A DNA stretch of 64,000 nucleotides, from positions 6,054-70,053 of the forward strand of contig NZ_WWVR01000011.1 in NCBI RefSeq assembly GCF_009883055.1, given 5' to 3'. The position numbers were made by a program, and so were the translations under genes. The stretch comes from Blautia sp. BIOML-A1. Lineage in GTDB: Bacteria; Bacillota; Clostridia; Lachnospirales; Lachnospiraceae. This document shows, piece by piece, positions 44,006 to 52,974 of the stretch; position 1 is the first letter of the stretch, and each line of letters opens with the position of its first letter. The notes beneath the pieces were generated by a model. That model saw nothing but the letters and a program-made list of their open reading frames with translations. It searched no databases and was not told where the DNA came from.

Positions 44006-45562
44006 ATGGAATTAAAAAGAGAAGATATTCAGGTATTACGGACGAAGAGCAGGGCAACAAGCCAGGTGACATTTGATGCGGATTACAATGTACCTGATGT
44101 AAAGCCTGACATAGGAAGAATGATTCAGAATAAAGGAAATGTTTCTGTAGAAGAGGTTCGTTTAAATGACGGTCATGCATTTTTGAAAGGAAATTTACAG
44201 GTGGATCTGCTTTACGTGGGAGAGGAAGAAGGAAGGGTGAACAGTCTTTCGGCGAAACTCCCGATGGAAGAGACCATGAATCTTGAAGGAATCGTGAGTG
44301 GAGATAAGCTGTGTCTTCAGTGGGAAATTGAAGATCTTAGTATCCATCTGATCCATTCAAGAAAACTGAATATCAAGGCAGTTGTAACTTTTTATGCAGC
44401 GGTAGATGAGCTTTCCGGAATTCGTCTTCCGGTATTCCTGGAAGATGAAAACATCTCTGTTCAGAAAAAAACGATGAGACTTCTTGATCTGGCCATACAT
44501 AAAAAGGATACTCTGCGGCTCAAAGAAGAAGTAGAGATGGTTTCAAATAAGCCCAATATTGTGGAACTTCTCTGGTACAGCCTGGAGGTTCGGGGACTGG
44601 ACTTAAGACCGGAAGAAAATGTGGTGAAGGCGAAAGGAGAACTGTTTTTATTTGCTTTGTACAGGGGAGATAATGAGGGAGAAACGGTGCAGTGGCTGGA
44701 AAATTCGATTCCGTTTTCCAGTGAAGTGGAATGCAATGGATGTACTTCTGACATGATTCCGAATTTCGCATCCTCCGTTATAAATCAGAGCGTAGAGGTA
44801 AAGCCGGACTCTGACGGAGAGGAGCGGATTTTGGTAACAGATCTGGTACTTGAACTGGATATACGTCTTTACAGAGAGGAAAATTTTGATGTCATTATGG
44901 ACGTCTATACGCCGTTTTGCCAATGTATTCCGAAGTGCAGAAATGAAGTGCTGGAGAGCCTTCTGGTCCGTAATTTTTCAAAATGCAGAGTATCGGACCG
45001 GATTGAGATCAAAGAAATGCAGGGAAAAATTCTTCAGATCTGTCACAGCCAGGGAAAAGTAAAAATAGATAAGACAAAGATCGTAAAAAACGGGATTCAG
45101 GTAGATGGCATTGTTCAGATGAAGGTTCTTTACATTATGGGGAATGATGATATGCCTTTTTATTCAACGGAAGTAATGATGCCGTTCAGCCATATGGTAG
45201 AGGCACAGGGGATTAGAGATGACAGTGTTTATTATTTCCATACAGAGCTGGAACAACTGGCAACGAGTATGATAGACAGTAATGAAATTGAAGTCAGGGC
45301 TGTGGTGAGCCTTAATGCACTTGTGCTCCAGTGCAGGGAAGAAAAAATCATAGAGAGTATAGAAGAACAGCCGCTTGACATGGAAAAAATCCGTAGTATG
45401 CCGGGAATCACTGTGTATATGGTGAAGCAGGGAGATACTCTGTGGGATATTGCAAAAAAGTTCTATACAACGATGGAAGAGATCATTTCCATGAATGATC
45501 TTGAGGATGATCAGGTAAGTTCCGGACAGCCGTTGATTTTAGTAAAAAAAGTTGAGAGCTGA
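44006..45562 (+). CDS. sipL: SipL-like spore coat morphogenesis protein (SPOCS/DUF3794 + LysM)
   Basis: The 518-residue protein has repeated SPOCS (DUF3794) modules (DADYNVPDVKPDIGRMI at the start; ILVTDLVLELDIRLYREENFD; IQVDGIVQMKVLYIMGNDD) and a C-terminal LysM (YMVKQGDTLWDIAKKFYTTMEEI). In C. difficile, SipL has the same architecture and size and binds SpoIVA through LysM to assemble the coat around the forespore. GAGGAGCGGTCAGAA-like sequence precedes ATG 44006. The position before ispE fits clostridial synteny. Confidence 0.87.
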   Translation: MELKREDIQVLRTKSRATSQVTFDADYNVPDVKPDIGRMIQNKGNVSVEEVRLNDGHAFLKGNLQVDLLYVGEEEGRVNSLSAKLPMEETMNLEGIVSGDKLCLQWEIEDLSIHLIHSRKLNIKAVVTFYAAVDELSGIRLPVFLEDENISVQKKTMRLLDLAIHKKDTLRLKEEVEMVSNKPNIVELLWYSLEVRGLDLRPEENVVKAKGELFLFALYRGDNEGETVQWLENSIPFSSEVECNGCTSDMIPNFASSVINQSVEVKPDSDGEERILVTDLVLELDIRLYREENFDVIMDVYTPFCQCIPKCRNEVLESLLVRNFSKCRVSDRIEIKEMQGKILQICHSQGKVKIDKTKIVKNGIQVDGIVQMKVLYIMGNDDMPFYSTEVMMPFSHMVEAQGIRDDSVYYFHTELEQLATSMIDSNEIEVRAVVSLNALVLQCREEKIIESIEEQPLDMEKIRSMPGITVYMVKQGDTLWDIAKKFYTTMEEIISMNDLEDDQVSSGQPLILVKKVES

Positions 45563-45660
45563 TACTTGAAATCCCGAAAAAAATCATTTAATATAATAGA
45601 ATCATATTTGTATACAAAGTACATGAAAAACAAAAAATACGAAGGACAGAGGGTGTATTT

Positions 45661-46524
45661 ATGCGTTTGCGAGCAATGGCGAAAATTAATCTGGGACTGG
45701 ATATCCTGGGCAAAAGAGAAGATGGTTATCATGAAGTTCGTATGCTGATGCAGACGATCCAGATGTATGATCTTCTGGATATCCGGAAGAAATCTTCACC
45801 GGGTATCACATTGACTACCAATCTTCTTTATGTTCCATCAGACGAAAGAAATCTGGTATATAAAGCAGCAAAGCTTCTTATGGATGAATTTGATATTCAG
45901 GAGGGAATTTCCATGAAGCTTACCAAATCCATTCCGGTGGCAGCCGGAATGGCAGGAGGCAGTTCAGATGCAGCTGCGGCGTTTGTTGGTGTCAATAAGA
46001 TGTTTCAGCTGGGATTAAGCGAAGAAGAGCTCATGAAACGTGCAGTACAGATTGGAGCAGATGTGCCATATTGCATTATGAGGGGAACTGCACTGGCAGA
46101 GGGCATCGGAGAAAAACTGACAAGGCTCCCTCAACTCCCAAAATGTTATATTTTGATCGGTAAACCGGGAGTAAATGTTTCTACCAAGCTTGCCTATGAA
46201 AATCTGGATCTTGGAAATCTGGGGGCACGTCCGGACATTGATGGCATGATCGCGGATATTGAGAACGGAGATATTTACAGTATGATTTCCCGCATGGGGA
46301 ATGTGTTTGAACCAGGAATTATTGCTAAATATCCGGTAATCCAGGAGATCAAAGATCTTATGGAGAAGCATGGTGCACTTAAAGCTATGATGAGTGGAAG
46401 CGGCCCTACTGTTTTTGGTATTTTTGATGATAAGAATAAGATGAAGACAGCTGCCAGAATTTTAAGAAGCAGTCATCTGGCCAGGACAGTGTTTGCGACG
46501 GAAGTTTTTAACCGCAGGAACTGA
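45661..46524 (+). CDS. ispE: 4-diphosphocytidyl-2-C-methyl-D-erythritol kinase
   Basis: The 287-residue GHMP kinase of the MEP isoprenoid pathway has an N-terminal AMAKINLGLDILGKREDGYHEV, the ATP loop VAAGMAGGSSDAAAAF, and a C-terminal MMSGSGPTVFGIF. GGACAGAGGGTGTATTT precedes ATG 45661. The next gene starts 25 bp later. Confidence 0.95.
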   Translation: MRLRAMAKINLGLDILGKREDGYHEVRMLMQTIQMYDLLDIRKKSSPGITLTTNLLYVPSDERNLVYKAAKLLMDEFDIQEGISMKLTKSIPVAAGMAGGSSDAAAAFVGVNKMFQLGLSEEELMKRAVQIGADVPYCIMRGTALAEGIGEKLTRLPQLPKCYILIGKPGVNVSTKLAYENLDLGNLGARPDIDGMIADIENGDIYSMISRMGNVFEPGIIAKYPVIQEIKDLMEKHGALKAMMSGSGPTVFGIFDDKNKMKTAARILRSSHLARTVFATEVFNRRN

Positions 46525-46548
46525 GAATTTTTTTTGCAGGAGGTACTT

Positions 46549-47232
46549 ATGATGAATGATTTTTCTGTTGACATGAATGAATATCTGCCATTGAGAGATG
46601 TTGTGTTTAACACACTGCGTAAGGCAATTTTGAAGGGAGAACTTAAACCCGGAGAAAGACTGATGGAAATCGCACTGGCAGAACGACTTGGGGTCAGCAG
46701 GACTCCTGTTCGTGAAGCTATGCGTAAGCTGGAACTGGAGGGACTGGTTGTGATGATTCCACGTCGTGGTGCACAGGTGGCAAACATCACTGAAAAAGAT
46801 CTGAATGATGTGCTGGAAGTTCGCATGGCTTTGGAGAATCTGTCCATTGAGAATGCATGTGCACGAATGACAGAAGAGCAGCTGGACGAACTCTGGAAGG
46901 CTGCCAGAAATTTTGAAGATACGATGGCAGAAGGTAATCTGGTCAGACTTGCAGAGGCCGATGTGGCTTTTCACGAGGTGATCTACAAGTCTTCTGATAA
47001 TCGCAGGCTGAATCAGGTGCTCAATAATCTTCGCGAACAGATTTACAGATATCGTGTGGAATATCTCAAGGATGAAGAGACAAGAAATCTTCTGGTCAAA
47101 GAACATGAGGAGATTTATGAGGCCATTAAGAATCGCGATCTTAAGAAGGCACAGGAGATCACTTATCAACATATTGAAAATCAGAGAGAGGCGATCATCC
47201 GATCTATCAGAGAGGAAAACCAGGATCGCTGA
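46549..47232 (+). CDS. GntR-family (FadR/FCD type) transcription regulator
   Basis: The 227-residue protein has a winged HTH at residues ~10-75 (LRKAILKGELKPGERLMEIA, LGVSRTPVREAMRKLELEGLV) and an all-helical FCD ligand domain with metal-binding residues (EVRMALENLSIENAC, ADVAFHEVIYKSSDNRRL, EHEEIYEAI). AGGAGGTACTT precedes ATG 46549; an in-frame start at 46534 is upstream of it. The ligand is unknown. Confidence 0.9.
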   Translation: MMNDFSVDMNEYLPLRDVVFNTLRKAILKGELKPGERLMEIALAERLGVSRTPVREAMRKLELEGLVVMIPRRGAQVANITEKDLNDVLEVRMALENLSIENACARMTEEQLDELWKAARNFEDTMAEGNLVRLAEADVAFHEVIYKSSDNRRLNQVLNNLREQIYRYRVEYLKDEETRNLLVKEHEEIYEAIKNRDLKKAQEITYQHIENQREAIIRSIREENQDR

Positions 47233-47284
47233 TTTGTTGTATATTCTCGACTGAGATAAATAAAATTGCATAATCTGGTTATTC

Positions 47285-47323
47285 TAAAAGAGATACATAA
47301 ATAAATATGTGTCTCTTTTTTAT
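47285..47323 (+). terminator. Terminator between the FadR-type regulator and gerA
   Basis: AAAAGAGATACATA pairs with TATGTGTCTCTTTT around AATAAA and is followed by TTTA. Confidence 0.88.
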
Positions 47324-47343
47324 GTTTATGGCAGGAGGATGCA

Positions 47344-48888
47344 ATGGAGCAAAAAATAAAAATCTACAGTGAACTGAGAAAGAATGAAAGCTATATCAGA
47401 AACAAATTTAAAAATTGTGCGGATATTCTGATTCGACCAATGCGTCTGGGAAATGAAAGTAAAGTGGACTGTCTGATTGTCTATATTGAAGTCGCTGTTT
47501 CCAATATGATGCTTGATGATTCTGCACTGGGAAAAATGATAAATCATTTCTGGGAAAGTTCTTCCTATCAGATACAGGAATTTGTAAAAAATAACAGTCT
47601 GGGTATTGCAGATGTACGAAAACTTGAAAGTATGAAAGACGTACTGTCAGCAGTTCTGGCAGGAAATGCCGTTTTCTTTATAGACGGATACGACAAGGCA
47701 ATGAAAATATCCAGCAAAGGTTATCCGAATCTGGGTGTTTCAGAAGTGGAATCGGAAAAAGTTCTGAGAGGTTCCAAAGAAGGATTTTCTGACTCTGTAA
47801 AAACAAATTCCGCGTTGGTCAGAAAAAGAATCAGGGACAGCAGAATGAAGGTTGAGGAAAAAACGACAGGTGTCCGATCCAAAACCATGCTGCAGATTCT
47901 CTATATGGAGGATCTGGTTCAGGAGGAGCTTTTGGAGAATATAAAAAACAGTCTGGATGAATATAGAATAGATGGTATTTTTGACAGTGGTATGCTGGAA
48001 CAGCTGACAGATAAAACCTGGTATTCTCCGTTTCCTCAGTATCAGACAACGGAACGGCCAGATCGTGCAGCAATGGAGATCTTGAACGGAAAGATTGTTC
48101 TTCTCTGTGACAATTCTCCGACAGCATTGATTCTTCCGAGTTCCTTTAATGGATTTATGGAGAGCAGTGAAGACTGGTTTCATCATTTTGAAATGACTTC
48201 TTTTCTGAGAATTCTAAGATATCTTGCACTGCTTGTGGCAACGCTGCTTCCGGGGCTTTATCTGGCGGTGATACGTTTTCATACACAGATTCTTCCTGCA
48301 AATCTGATCTTGTCCTTTGCAAAAGCCAGGGAGGGTGTACCATTTTCCAGTGTGACGGAACTGATTTTTCTGGAATTGTCTTTTGAACTGATCCGGGAGG
48401 CGGGAGTGCGTGTTCCGGGAGCATTAGGAAATGCTATTGGAATCGTGGGTGGTCTGATCATCGGTCAGGCAGCAGTCAGTGCGAATCTGGTCAGTCCGAT
48501 CGTTGTTATGATCGTTGCTCTTACTGCACTGGGTTCCATGGTGATTCCGGAGGAAGAGTTTGCATCAGCTTTTCGATTATTGAAATATATCTTTTTGTTC
48601 CTGGGGGGATATCTTGGTATTTTTGGTATTGTTCTGGGAATTTATCTCACGATCTCGCATCTTTGCGGACTTTTGAGTTTTGGCATGCCATATATGCTTC
48701 CGTTTATAAAAAAAGTTCCTCGTTGTGATACCGGTGAGGGAATCCTGAGGATCCCATTTCAAAAGAGATGGCAGAGACCACTTTATGCCAGATGGGAACA
48801 GAAAATCCGCCTGCGAAAGACTTCGGTCGAAGAGGATGAGAGCAGAGATTTGAAAGAAGGGCAGAAACAGGAGGAGAAGAATTCATGA
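47344..48888 (+). CDS. gerA: Spore germination receptor subunit A (GerA family)
   Basis: The 514-residue membrane protein has a soluble N-terminal region to about 280 (NDSALGKMINHF-like helices, ENIKNSLDEYRIDG, YSPFPQYQTTERPDRAAMEIL) and five or so TM helices with the hallmark AREGVPFSSVTELIFLELSFELIREAGVRVPG and IGIVGGLIIGQAAV. It forms the germinant-sensing receptor in the spore inner membrane. AGGAGGATGCA precedes ATG 47344. Its stop overlaps the next start (ATGA), giving translational coupling. Confidence 0.93.
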   Translation: MEQKIKIYSELRKNESYIRNKFKNCADILIRPMRLGNESKVDCLIVYIEVAVSNMMLDDSALGKMINHFWESSSYQIQEFVKNNSLGIADVRKLESMKDVLSAVLAGNAVFFIDGYDKAMKISSKGYPNLGVSEVESEKVLRGSKEGFSDSVKTNSALVRKRIRDSRMKVEEKTTGVRSKTMLQILYMEDLVQEELLENIKNSLDEYRIDGIFDSGMLEQLTDKTWYSPFPQYQTTERPDRAAMEILNGKIVLLCDNSPTALILPSSFNGFMESSEDWFHHFEMTSFLRILRYLALLVATLLPGLYLAVIRFHTQILPANLILSFAKAREGVPFSSVTELIFLELSFELIREAGVRVPGALGNAIGIVGGLIIGQAAVSANLVSPIVVMIVALTALGSMVIPEEEFASAFRLLKYIFLFLGGYLGIFGIVLGIYLTISHLCGLLSFGMPYMLPFIKKVPRCDTGEGILRIPFQKRWQRPLYARWEQKIRLRKTSVEEDESRDLKEGQKQEEKNS

Positions 48889-50546
48889 AATTTGCAGAGA
48901 ACAACAGAATTTCTCACAGACAGCTTTACAGACAGATGATACTGACCTTTCTGGCACCTTTTCTTGTCTGTCTGCCGGGAAAAAATGGAATTCAGGGAAT
49001 GAATGGATTCTGGGGTATTGTGCTGGCAGTATCTGTGCTGATACTCTATGTTTTTATACTTTTGCGAGTGACCAGCGGATATTCGGATATGGTACGTTTC
49101 CTTGGAAGTTTCTGGGGGCGGATAGCAGGGGTCTTTTTTCTTGTTTATATCATTTTTACCGCAGTATACATTCTGAAAATACTGGAACAGATCATACCGA
49201 GATGGCTGCTTATGGGAATTCCGTCAGGGTGGATTTCTTTTCTTGTGATAGTTGTGTGCAGTATAGGAACAGAAAAGGGAATTCAGAGAAGAGGACGGAT
49301 GGCGGAGATATCAGGAGGCCTGCTTCTGGCAGGTGTTCTTCTTATGATGGTGCTGTGTCTGGGGCAGATACGGGTTGATTATTTACAGGAGATGGCTGAA
49401 GCGGAACGAATAAGCGGGGCGGCAGTTGTTCAGGATGGATATCTTTTTTTGTGTGGATTCTCCGGGGTGGGCCTGCTTCCGTTTATCATGCGTGAGGTGG
49501 TGAGACCGGGAAGTGTGGGCAAAACAATCATAGGCGCGATTCTTACAGTGGGTGGAATTTTGGCAGGAGTGCTTGTTCTGCTTCCGGCAGTATTTGGATG
49601 GAACAGGCTTCTGACAGAAGAGTATCCAATCCTGCCACTGCTTGCCGGTGCAGCTCTTCCGGGAAACATTCTTGCAAGATTTGATGTACTTTGGATGGGA
49701 TTTCTCTTATATGGATTGCTGTTTGCACTGGGCAGCCTTTTTTACTATGGACATCAAGTCGTGGAAAAATGCCATCTGAGAACAGTAAAGTACTGGATGG
49801 CGGCACTGGTGTTTGGACTGTCATTATTGGAAGTATCGGGTATTGCGGTGAGGACGTTTTATAGAAACTATCTGGAAACCATATTTGTTCCAGGACTTTT
49901 ATTTATACAGGTGCTGCTTCTTTTCTGTGGACGGAAGAGAAAAACAAGAAAAACAACTATAGTCGCTTTGGCGGTTTTTGTTCTTGCATTAAATGGATGT
50001 GCAGGAATCGAACCGGAGAAACGAATGTATCCTCTTGCACTGGGAGCAGAGTGGTCAGAAGATGGCTGGACACTCATTTACGGAATGCCGGAACTTCCGA
50101 GTGCAGAAGGACAGGAAAAAGAGGAAAGTCAAAATTCTGTGCTGTCGATAAAAGGAAATGATTTTGATGAAATAGAGAAAATCTATAATCGTTCACAGGA
50201 AAAATATCTGGATATGGGACATTTGCAGGTGTTGATTCTTAAGAATCAGCTGGTGCAGTCGGAGCATTGGAAGGAACTGCTGGCATATCTGGAAAAAGAG
50301 CCTCTGATCGGTGAAAATGTGTATGTGTTTCGTTCAGAATATCCGGAGCAGATCATGAAATGGAACAAAAATGGAAGTTCGACAGGTGAATATCTTCTGG
50401 GAATTCTTGAGAACAGAATCCCGGAGCAGGAAAAAAATGGTGTTACATTGCGGCAGGTATATCAGCAGCACTATGAAAACAATACTTTGCTGGACATTCC
50501 TGAAATTATTCTGCAGGACGAAGAAATTCAGGTCTGTCTGGAATAA
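48885..50546 (+). CDS. Fused spore germination GerB permease-GerC-like protein
   Basis: The 553-residue protein has about ten TM helices at residues ~1-370 that match the GerAB/APC-type germination permease (ISHRQLYRQMILTFLAPFL, FLGSFWGRIAGVFFLVYIIF). A further hydrophobic segment with a lipobox-like LALNGC (~375) is then joined to a ~165-residue region resembling the N-terminal domain of GerAC (KRMYPLALGAEW, GHLQVLILKNQLV). GerB and GerC are normally separate genes, and GerC is ~370 residues. No internal start or frameshift is visible at the junction. It overlaps gerA by 4 bp. Confidence 0.8.
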   Translation: MKFAENNRISHRQLYRQMILTFLAPFLVCLPGKNGIQGMNGFWGIVLAVSVLILYVFILLRVTSGYSDMVRFLGSFWGRIAGVFFLVYIIFTAVYILKILEQIIPRWLLMGIPSGWISFLVIVVCSIGTEKGIQRRGRMAEISGGLLLAGVLLMMVLCLGQIRVDYLQEMAEAERISGAAVVQDGYLFLCGFSGVGLLPFIMREVVRPGSVGKTIIGAILTVGGILAGVLVLLPAVFGWNRLLTEEYPILPLLAGAALPGNILARFDVLWMGFLLYGLLFALGSLFYYGHQVVEKCHLRTVKYWMAALVFGLSLLEVSGIAVRTFYRNYLETIFVPGLLFIQVLLLFCGRKRKTRKTTIVALAVFVLALNGCAGIEPEKRMYPLALGAEWSEDGWTLIYGMPELPSAEGQEKEESQNSVLSIKGNDFDEIEKIYNRSQEKYLDMGHLQVLILKNQLVQSEHWKELLAYLEKEPLIGENVYVFRSEYPEQIMKWNKNGSSTGEYLLGILENRIPEQEKNGVTLRQVYQQHYENNTLLDIPEIILQDEEIQVCLE

Positions 50547-50615
50547 AAATCTGCAAAGTGTGCATACTCCGGACAGAGAATCATTTGCATTTAACAGATT
50601 TCCGGAGGTAATAAA

Positions 50616-50861
50616 ATGGACTGGTTAAGAAACTGGAAAAAAAGAATGTTTTTTTCTGTAGCAGTGGGGATGGCGGTAGCAGTGATTTTTTCGGGTGCGC
50701 CGAAAAATGTCGAAGATTCTGGTATTATGGCGTGGTGGGGAACCCTGTATCCTCAATTCTGTTTTGAAGATACACATACAGCGGCAGACAATTATGAAAA
50801 TACGGTAAAACAGCCGCCAAAGCTGTCCTTCTGGCTTGCGAAAGCGCTGGAGAGGTGGTAA
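50616..50861 (+). CDS. Small membrane protein of the germination operon
   Basis: The 81-residue protein has a basic start (MDWLRNWKKR), one TM (MFFSVAVGMAVAVIFSGA) and an outward 50-residue tail. CCGGAGGTAATAAA precedes ATG 50616. It follows the germination fusion by 69 bp on the same strand, and no family is recognised. A role in germination or sporulation is inferred only from its place. Confidence 0.65.
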   Translation: MDWLRNWKKRMFFSVAVGMAVAVIFSGAPKNVEDSGIMAWWGTLYPQFCFEDTHTAADNYENTVKQPPKLSFWLAKALERW

Positions 50862-50872
50862 GATGTTAAATA

Positions 50873-50905
50873 ATCGTTCAGAAATGCAAGGTGTTTCTGA
50901 ACGAT
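50873..50905. other. Perfect 12-bp hairpin without a U-tract upstream of murI
   Basis: ATCGTTCAGAAA pairs with TTTCTGAACGAT around a 9-nt loop. There is no T-run, so it is either an operator-type dyad or an mRNA-stabilising stem. Confidence 0.7.
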
Positions 50906-50944
50906 CAACATCAAACAGAACAGAAGAACTGGAGAAATAGATTT

Positions 50945-51766
50945 ATGAAAATAGACAGAGATGCACCGATCGGTGTATTTGATTCCGGAGTGGGCGGTCT
51001 TACTGTCGCAAGGGAGATCATGAGAAACCTTCCATCGGAGAAGATTGTTTATTTTGGTGATACAGCAAGGGTTCCTTATGGAAGTAAATCAAAGGAGACA
51101 ATTATCCGCTATTCAAGGCAGATCATTCATTTTTTGAGAGAACAGCAGGTGAAGGCGATTGTGATTGCCTGTAATACAGCAAGTGCATTTGCCCTGGATG
51201 CAGTAAAGGATGAACTGGATATTCCTGTACTGGGAGTGATTGAAGCTGGGGCAAGGGTAGCAGCAGAGGAAACTCATAATAAAAGAGTTGGTGTGATCGG
51301 AACACTTGGAACTGTCGGAAGCGGCATTCATGAAGCATTCCTGAAGCATCTTGATCCGGAGATCACTGTGATCGGAAAAGCCTGCCCATTATTTGTTCCG
51401 CTGGTTGAAGAAGGCTGGCTTCATGATCCGGTAACTACCGAGGTTGCTTCCCGGTATCTTCAGGAATTGAAGCAGCAGGAGATTGATACGCTGATTCTTG
51501 GATGTACACATTATCCTCTGATACGTTCCACGATCAGAGAGGTTATGGGACAGAACGTACGTCTTGTTAATCCGGCATATGAGACAGCACTGCAGTTGAA
51601 GGCTCTTCTTGCAGAACTGGATATTTCCAGCAGCGGGACAGGAGAAGAGGAATTTCCGTATCGTTTTTATGTGAGTGATCTGGCAGATGAGTTTAAGGAT
51701 TTTGCAAATTCTATTTTGCCATATGATGTGTCGATGGCAAAAAAAATCGACATAGAAAAATATTAA
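50945..51766 (+). CDS. murI: Glutamate racemase
   Basis: The 273-residue enzyme provides D-glutamate for peptidoglycan. It has IGVFDSGVGGLTVAREI, the two catalytic cysteines in VIACNTASAFAL and LILGCTHYPLI, and PYGSKSKETI. ATG 50945 follows CTGGAGAAATAGATTT; the in-frame extension to 50891 would begin inside the hairpin. The DUF1934 gene follows by 19 bp. Confidence 0.95.
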   Translation: MKIDRDAPIGVFDSGVGGLTVAREIMRNLPSEKIVYFGDTARVPYGSKSKETIIRYSRQIIHFLREQQVKAIVIACNTASAFALDAVKDELDIPVLGVIEAGARVAAEETHNKRVGVIGTLGTVGSGIHEAFLKHLDPEITVIGKACPLFVPLVEEGWLHDPVTTEVASRYLQELKQQEIDTLILGCTHYPLIRSTIREVMGQNVRLVNPAYETALQLKALLAELDISSSGTGEEEFPYRFYVSDLADEFKDFANSILPYDVSMAKKIDIEKY

Positions 51767-51785
51767 GATCAGGAGGAGCAGACAG

Positions 51786-52232
51786 ATGAACAAAGATGTA
51801 CTGATACATGTACGTGGTCTTCAGCTGATGGAAACAGACGATGAGCAGGAACCGATTGAGATTGTAGTGCCGGGACAGTATTATTTCCGAAATGGAAGTC
51901 ATTATCTGCGATATGAAGAAATGCTGGATGATTCTGCACAGACAACGGTAAATTATATTAAAATGTCATCGGAGGGAGTAGAAATCCGAAAACAGGGACA
52001 GGTAAACGTACATATGGTTTTTGAGCAGGGAAAAAAGAACAAAACTTTTTATAATACACCATATGGAACTCTTCAGATGGGAATTGCAGCAACAGGCCTG
52101 GAACTGAAAGAAAGTGAAGACGATATTCAGATGAAAGTGGATTACGCACTTGATATGAATGAAGAACATGTTGCGGACTGTTATCTGACAGTACAGGCAC
52201 AGTCTAAGGATTCCGATGAATTTGTTTTATAA
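51786..52232 (+). CDS. DUF1934 (YwiB-like) beta-barrel protein
   Basis: This 148-residue lipocalin-like protein of the DUF1934 family has the pattern VLIHVRGLQL, IVVPGQYYFRNGSHYLRYEE, TTVNYIKMSSEGVEIRKQG and YNTPYGTLQMGIAA. AGGAGGAGCAGACAG precedes ATG 51786. It is coupled to murI. In other Firmicutes it is a conserved gene of unknown role. Confidence 0.85.
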   Translation: MNKDVLIHVRGLQLMETDDEQEPIEIVVPGQYYFRNGSHYLRYEEMLDDSAQTTVNYIKMSSEGVEIRKQGQVNVHMVFEQGKKNKTFYNTPYGTLQMGIAATGLELKESEDDIQMKVDYALDMNEEHVADCYLTVQAQSKDSDEFVL

Positions 52233-52242
52233 AGACAAAAAT

Positions 52243-52283
52243 AATGCCCGCGAAGCATTTTGACTTGGCGGGCATTGTCTTTG
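52243..52283 (+). terminator. Terminator after the DUF1934 gene
   Basis: AATGCCCGC pairs with GCGGGCATT around a 16-nt loop and is followed by GTCTTTG. Confidence 0.75.
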
Positions 52284-52290
52284 TTTGATA

Positions 52291-52740
52291 TTATTTGTTT
52301 TTGCTGAACATTCTTTTGAAGAATCCCTTTTTCTTAGGTGCCGGTGTTTCAAGAGAACCACGGATTCCCTTTACACCTACGATGTATAAACCGCTTACTT
52401 CGGCTTTTACTTCTTTCTTGACAGGGATCAGATCAAAAATTTTCTCATCTGCAATCAGTATGGAAATCTTCGGACCAACTTTAGCCTTAACGATCGGCAG
52501 TTTGGAACGGCGCATCAGCTTTGGAGCCTGGTCAATGACCATCTGAGGCAGACCGGATTCTTTGAGTGGAAGTCGTTTCTTATCAATGATCAGCATGGAA
52601 ACGGTCTGTTTTGCAGCTTCAATCTGTGCCTGCTGTTCTTCTTGCTTTTTCTGAGCTTTCTTTCCGAAGAAATAAAGTGCAACCAGGGCAATGATCAGAA
52701 TGACCAGGATAACAAGAAGGACGATGCTAAGTGTACTCAT
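52291..52740 (-). CDS. Single-pass membrane protein of unknown function
   Basis: The 149-residue protein has an N-terminal TM (LSIVLLVILVILIIALVALYFFG), a short coiled coil (KKAQKKQEEQQAQIEAAKQ) and a cytoplasmic beta-rich domain (VSMLIIDKKRLPLKESGLP, IVKAKVGPKISILIADEKIFDL), ending in a basic tail (KKKGFFKRMFSKNK). GAGGAGGGTATCT precedes the minus-strand ATG at 52740. This type is common in Lachnospiraceae, but no function is known. Confidence 0.75.
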   Translation of the reverse strand: MSTLSIVLLVILVILIIALVALYFFGKKAQKKQEEQQAQIEAAKQTVSMLIIDKKRLPLKESGLPQMVIDQAPKLMRRSKLPIVKAKVGPKISILIADEKIFDLIPVKKEVKAEVSGLYIVGVKGIRGSLETPAPKKKGFFKRMFSKNK

Positions 52741-52974
52741 AGATACCCTCCTCAATGTGTATATATTTATAAATATTTATGCGAAATATATTCTAACATT
52801 ATTTATTACAAAAGGCAAATAAATTCACGAAAAATCCGTGAAGAAAAGGAAAAACGGTGGAAATGATATTGGTAAACAGGTATAATATAAAGAACATAAA
52901 TTGTAAGATCTGGAATAAGAAAAATAACATGAGGTATACTAAAAATTACAGAACAGACGAGATAAGGAGTTAGT

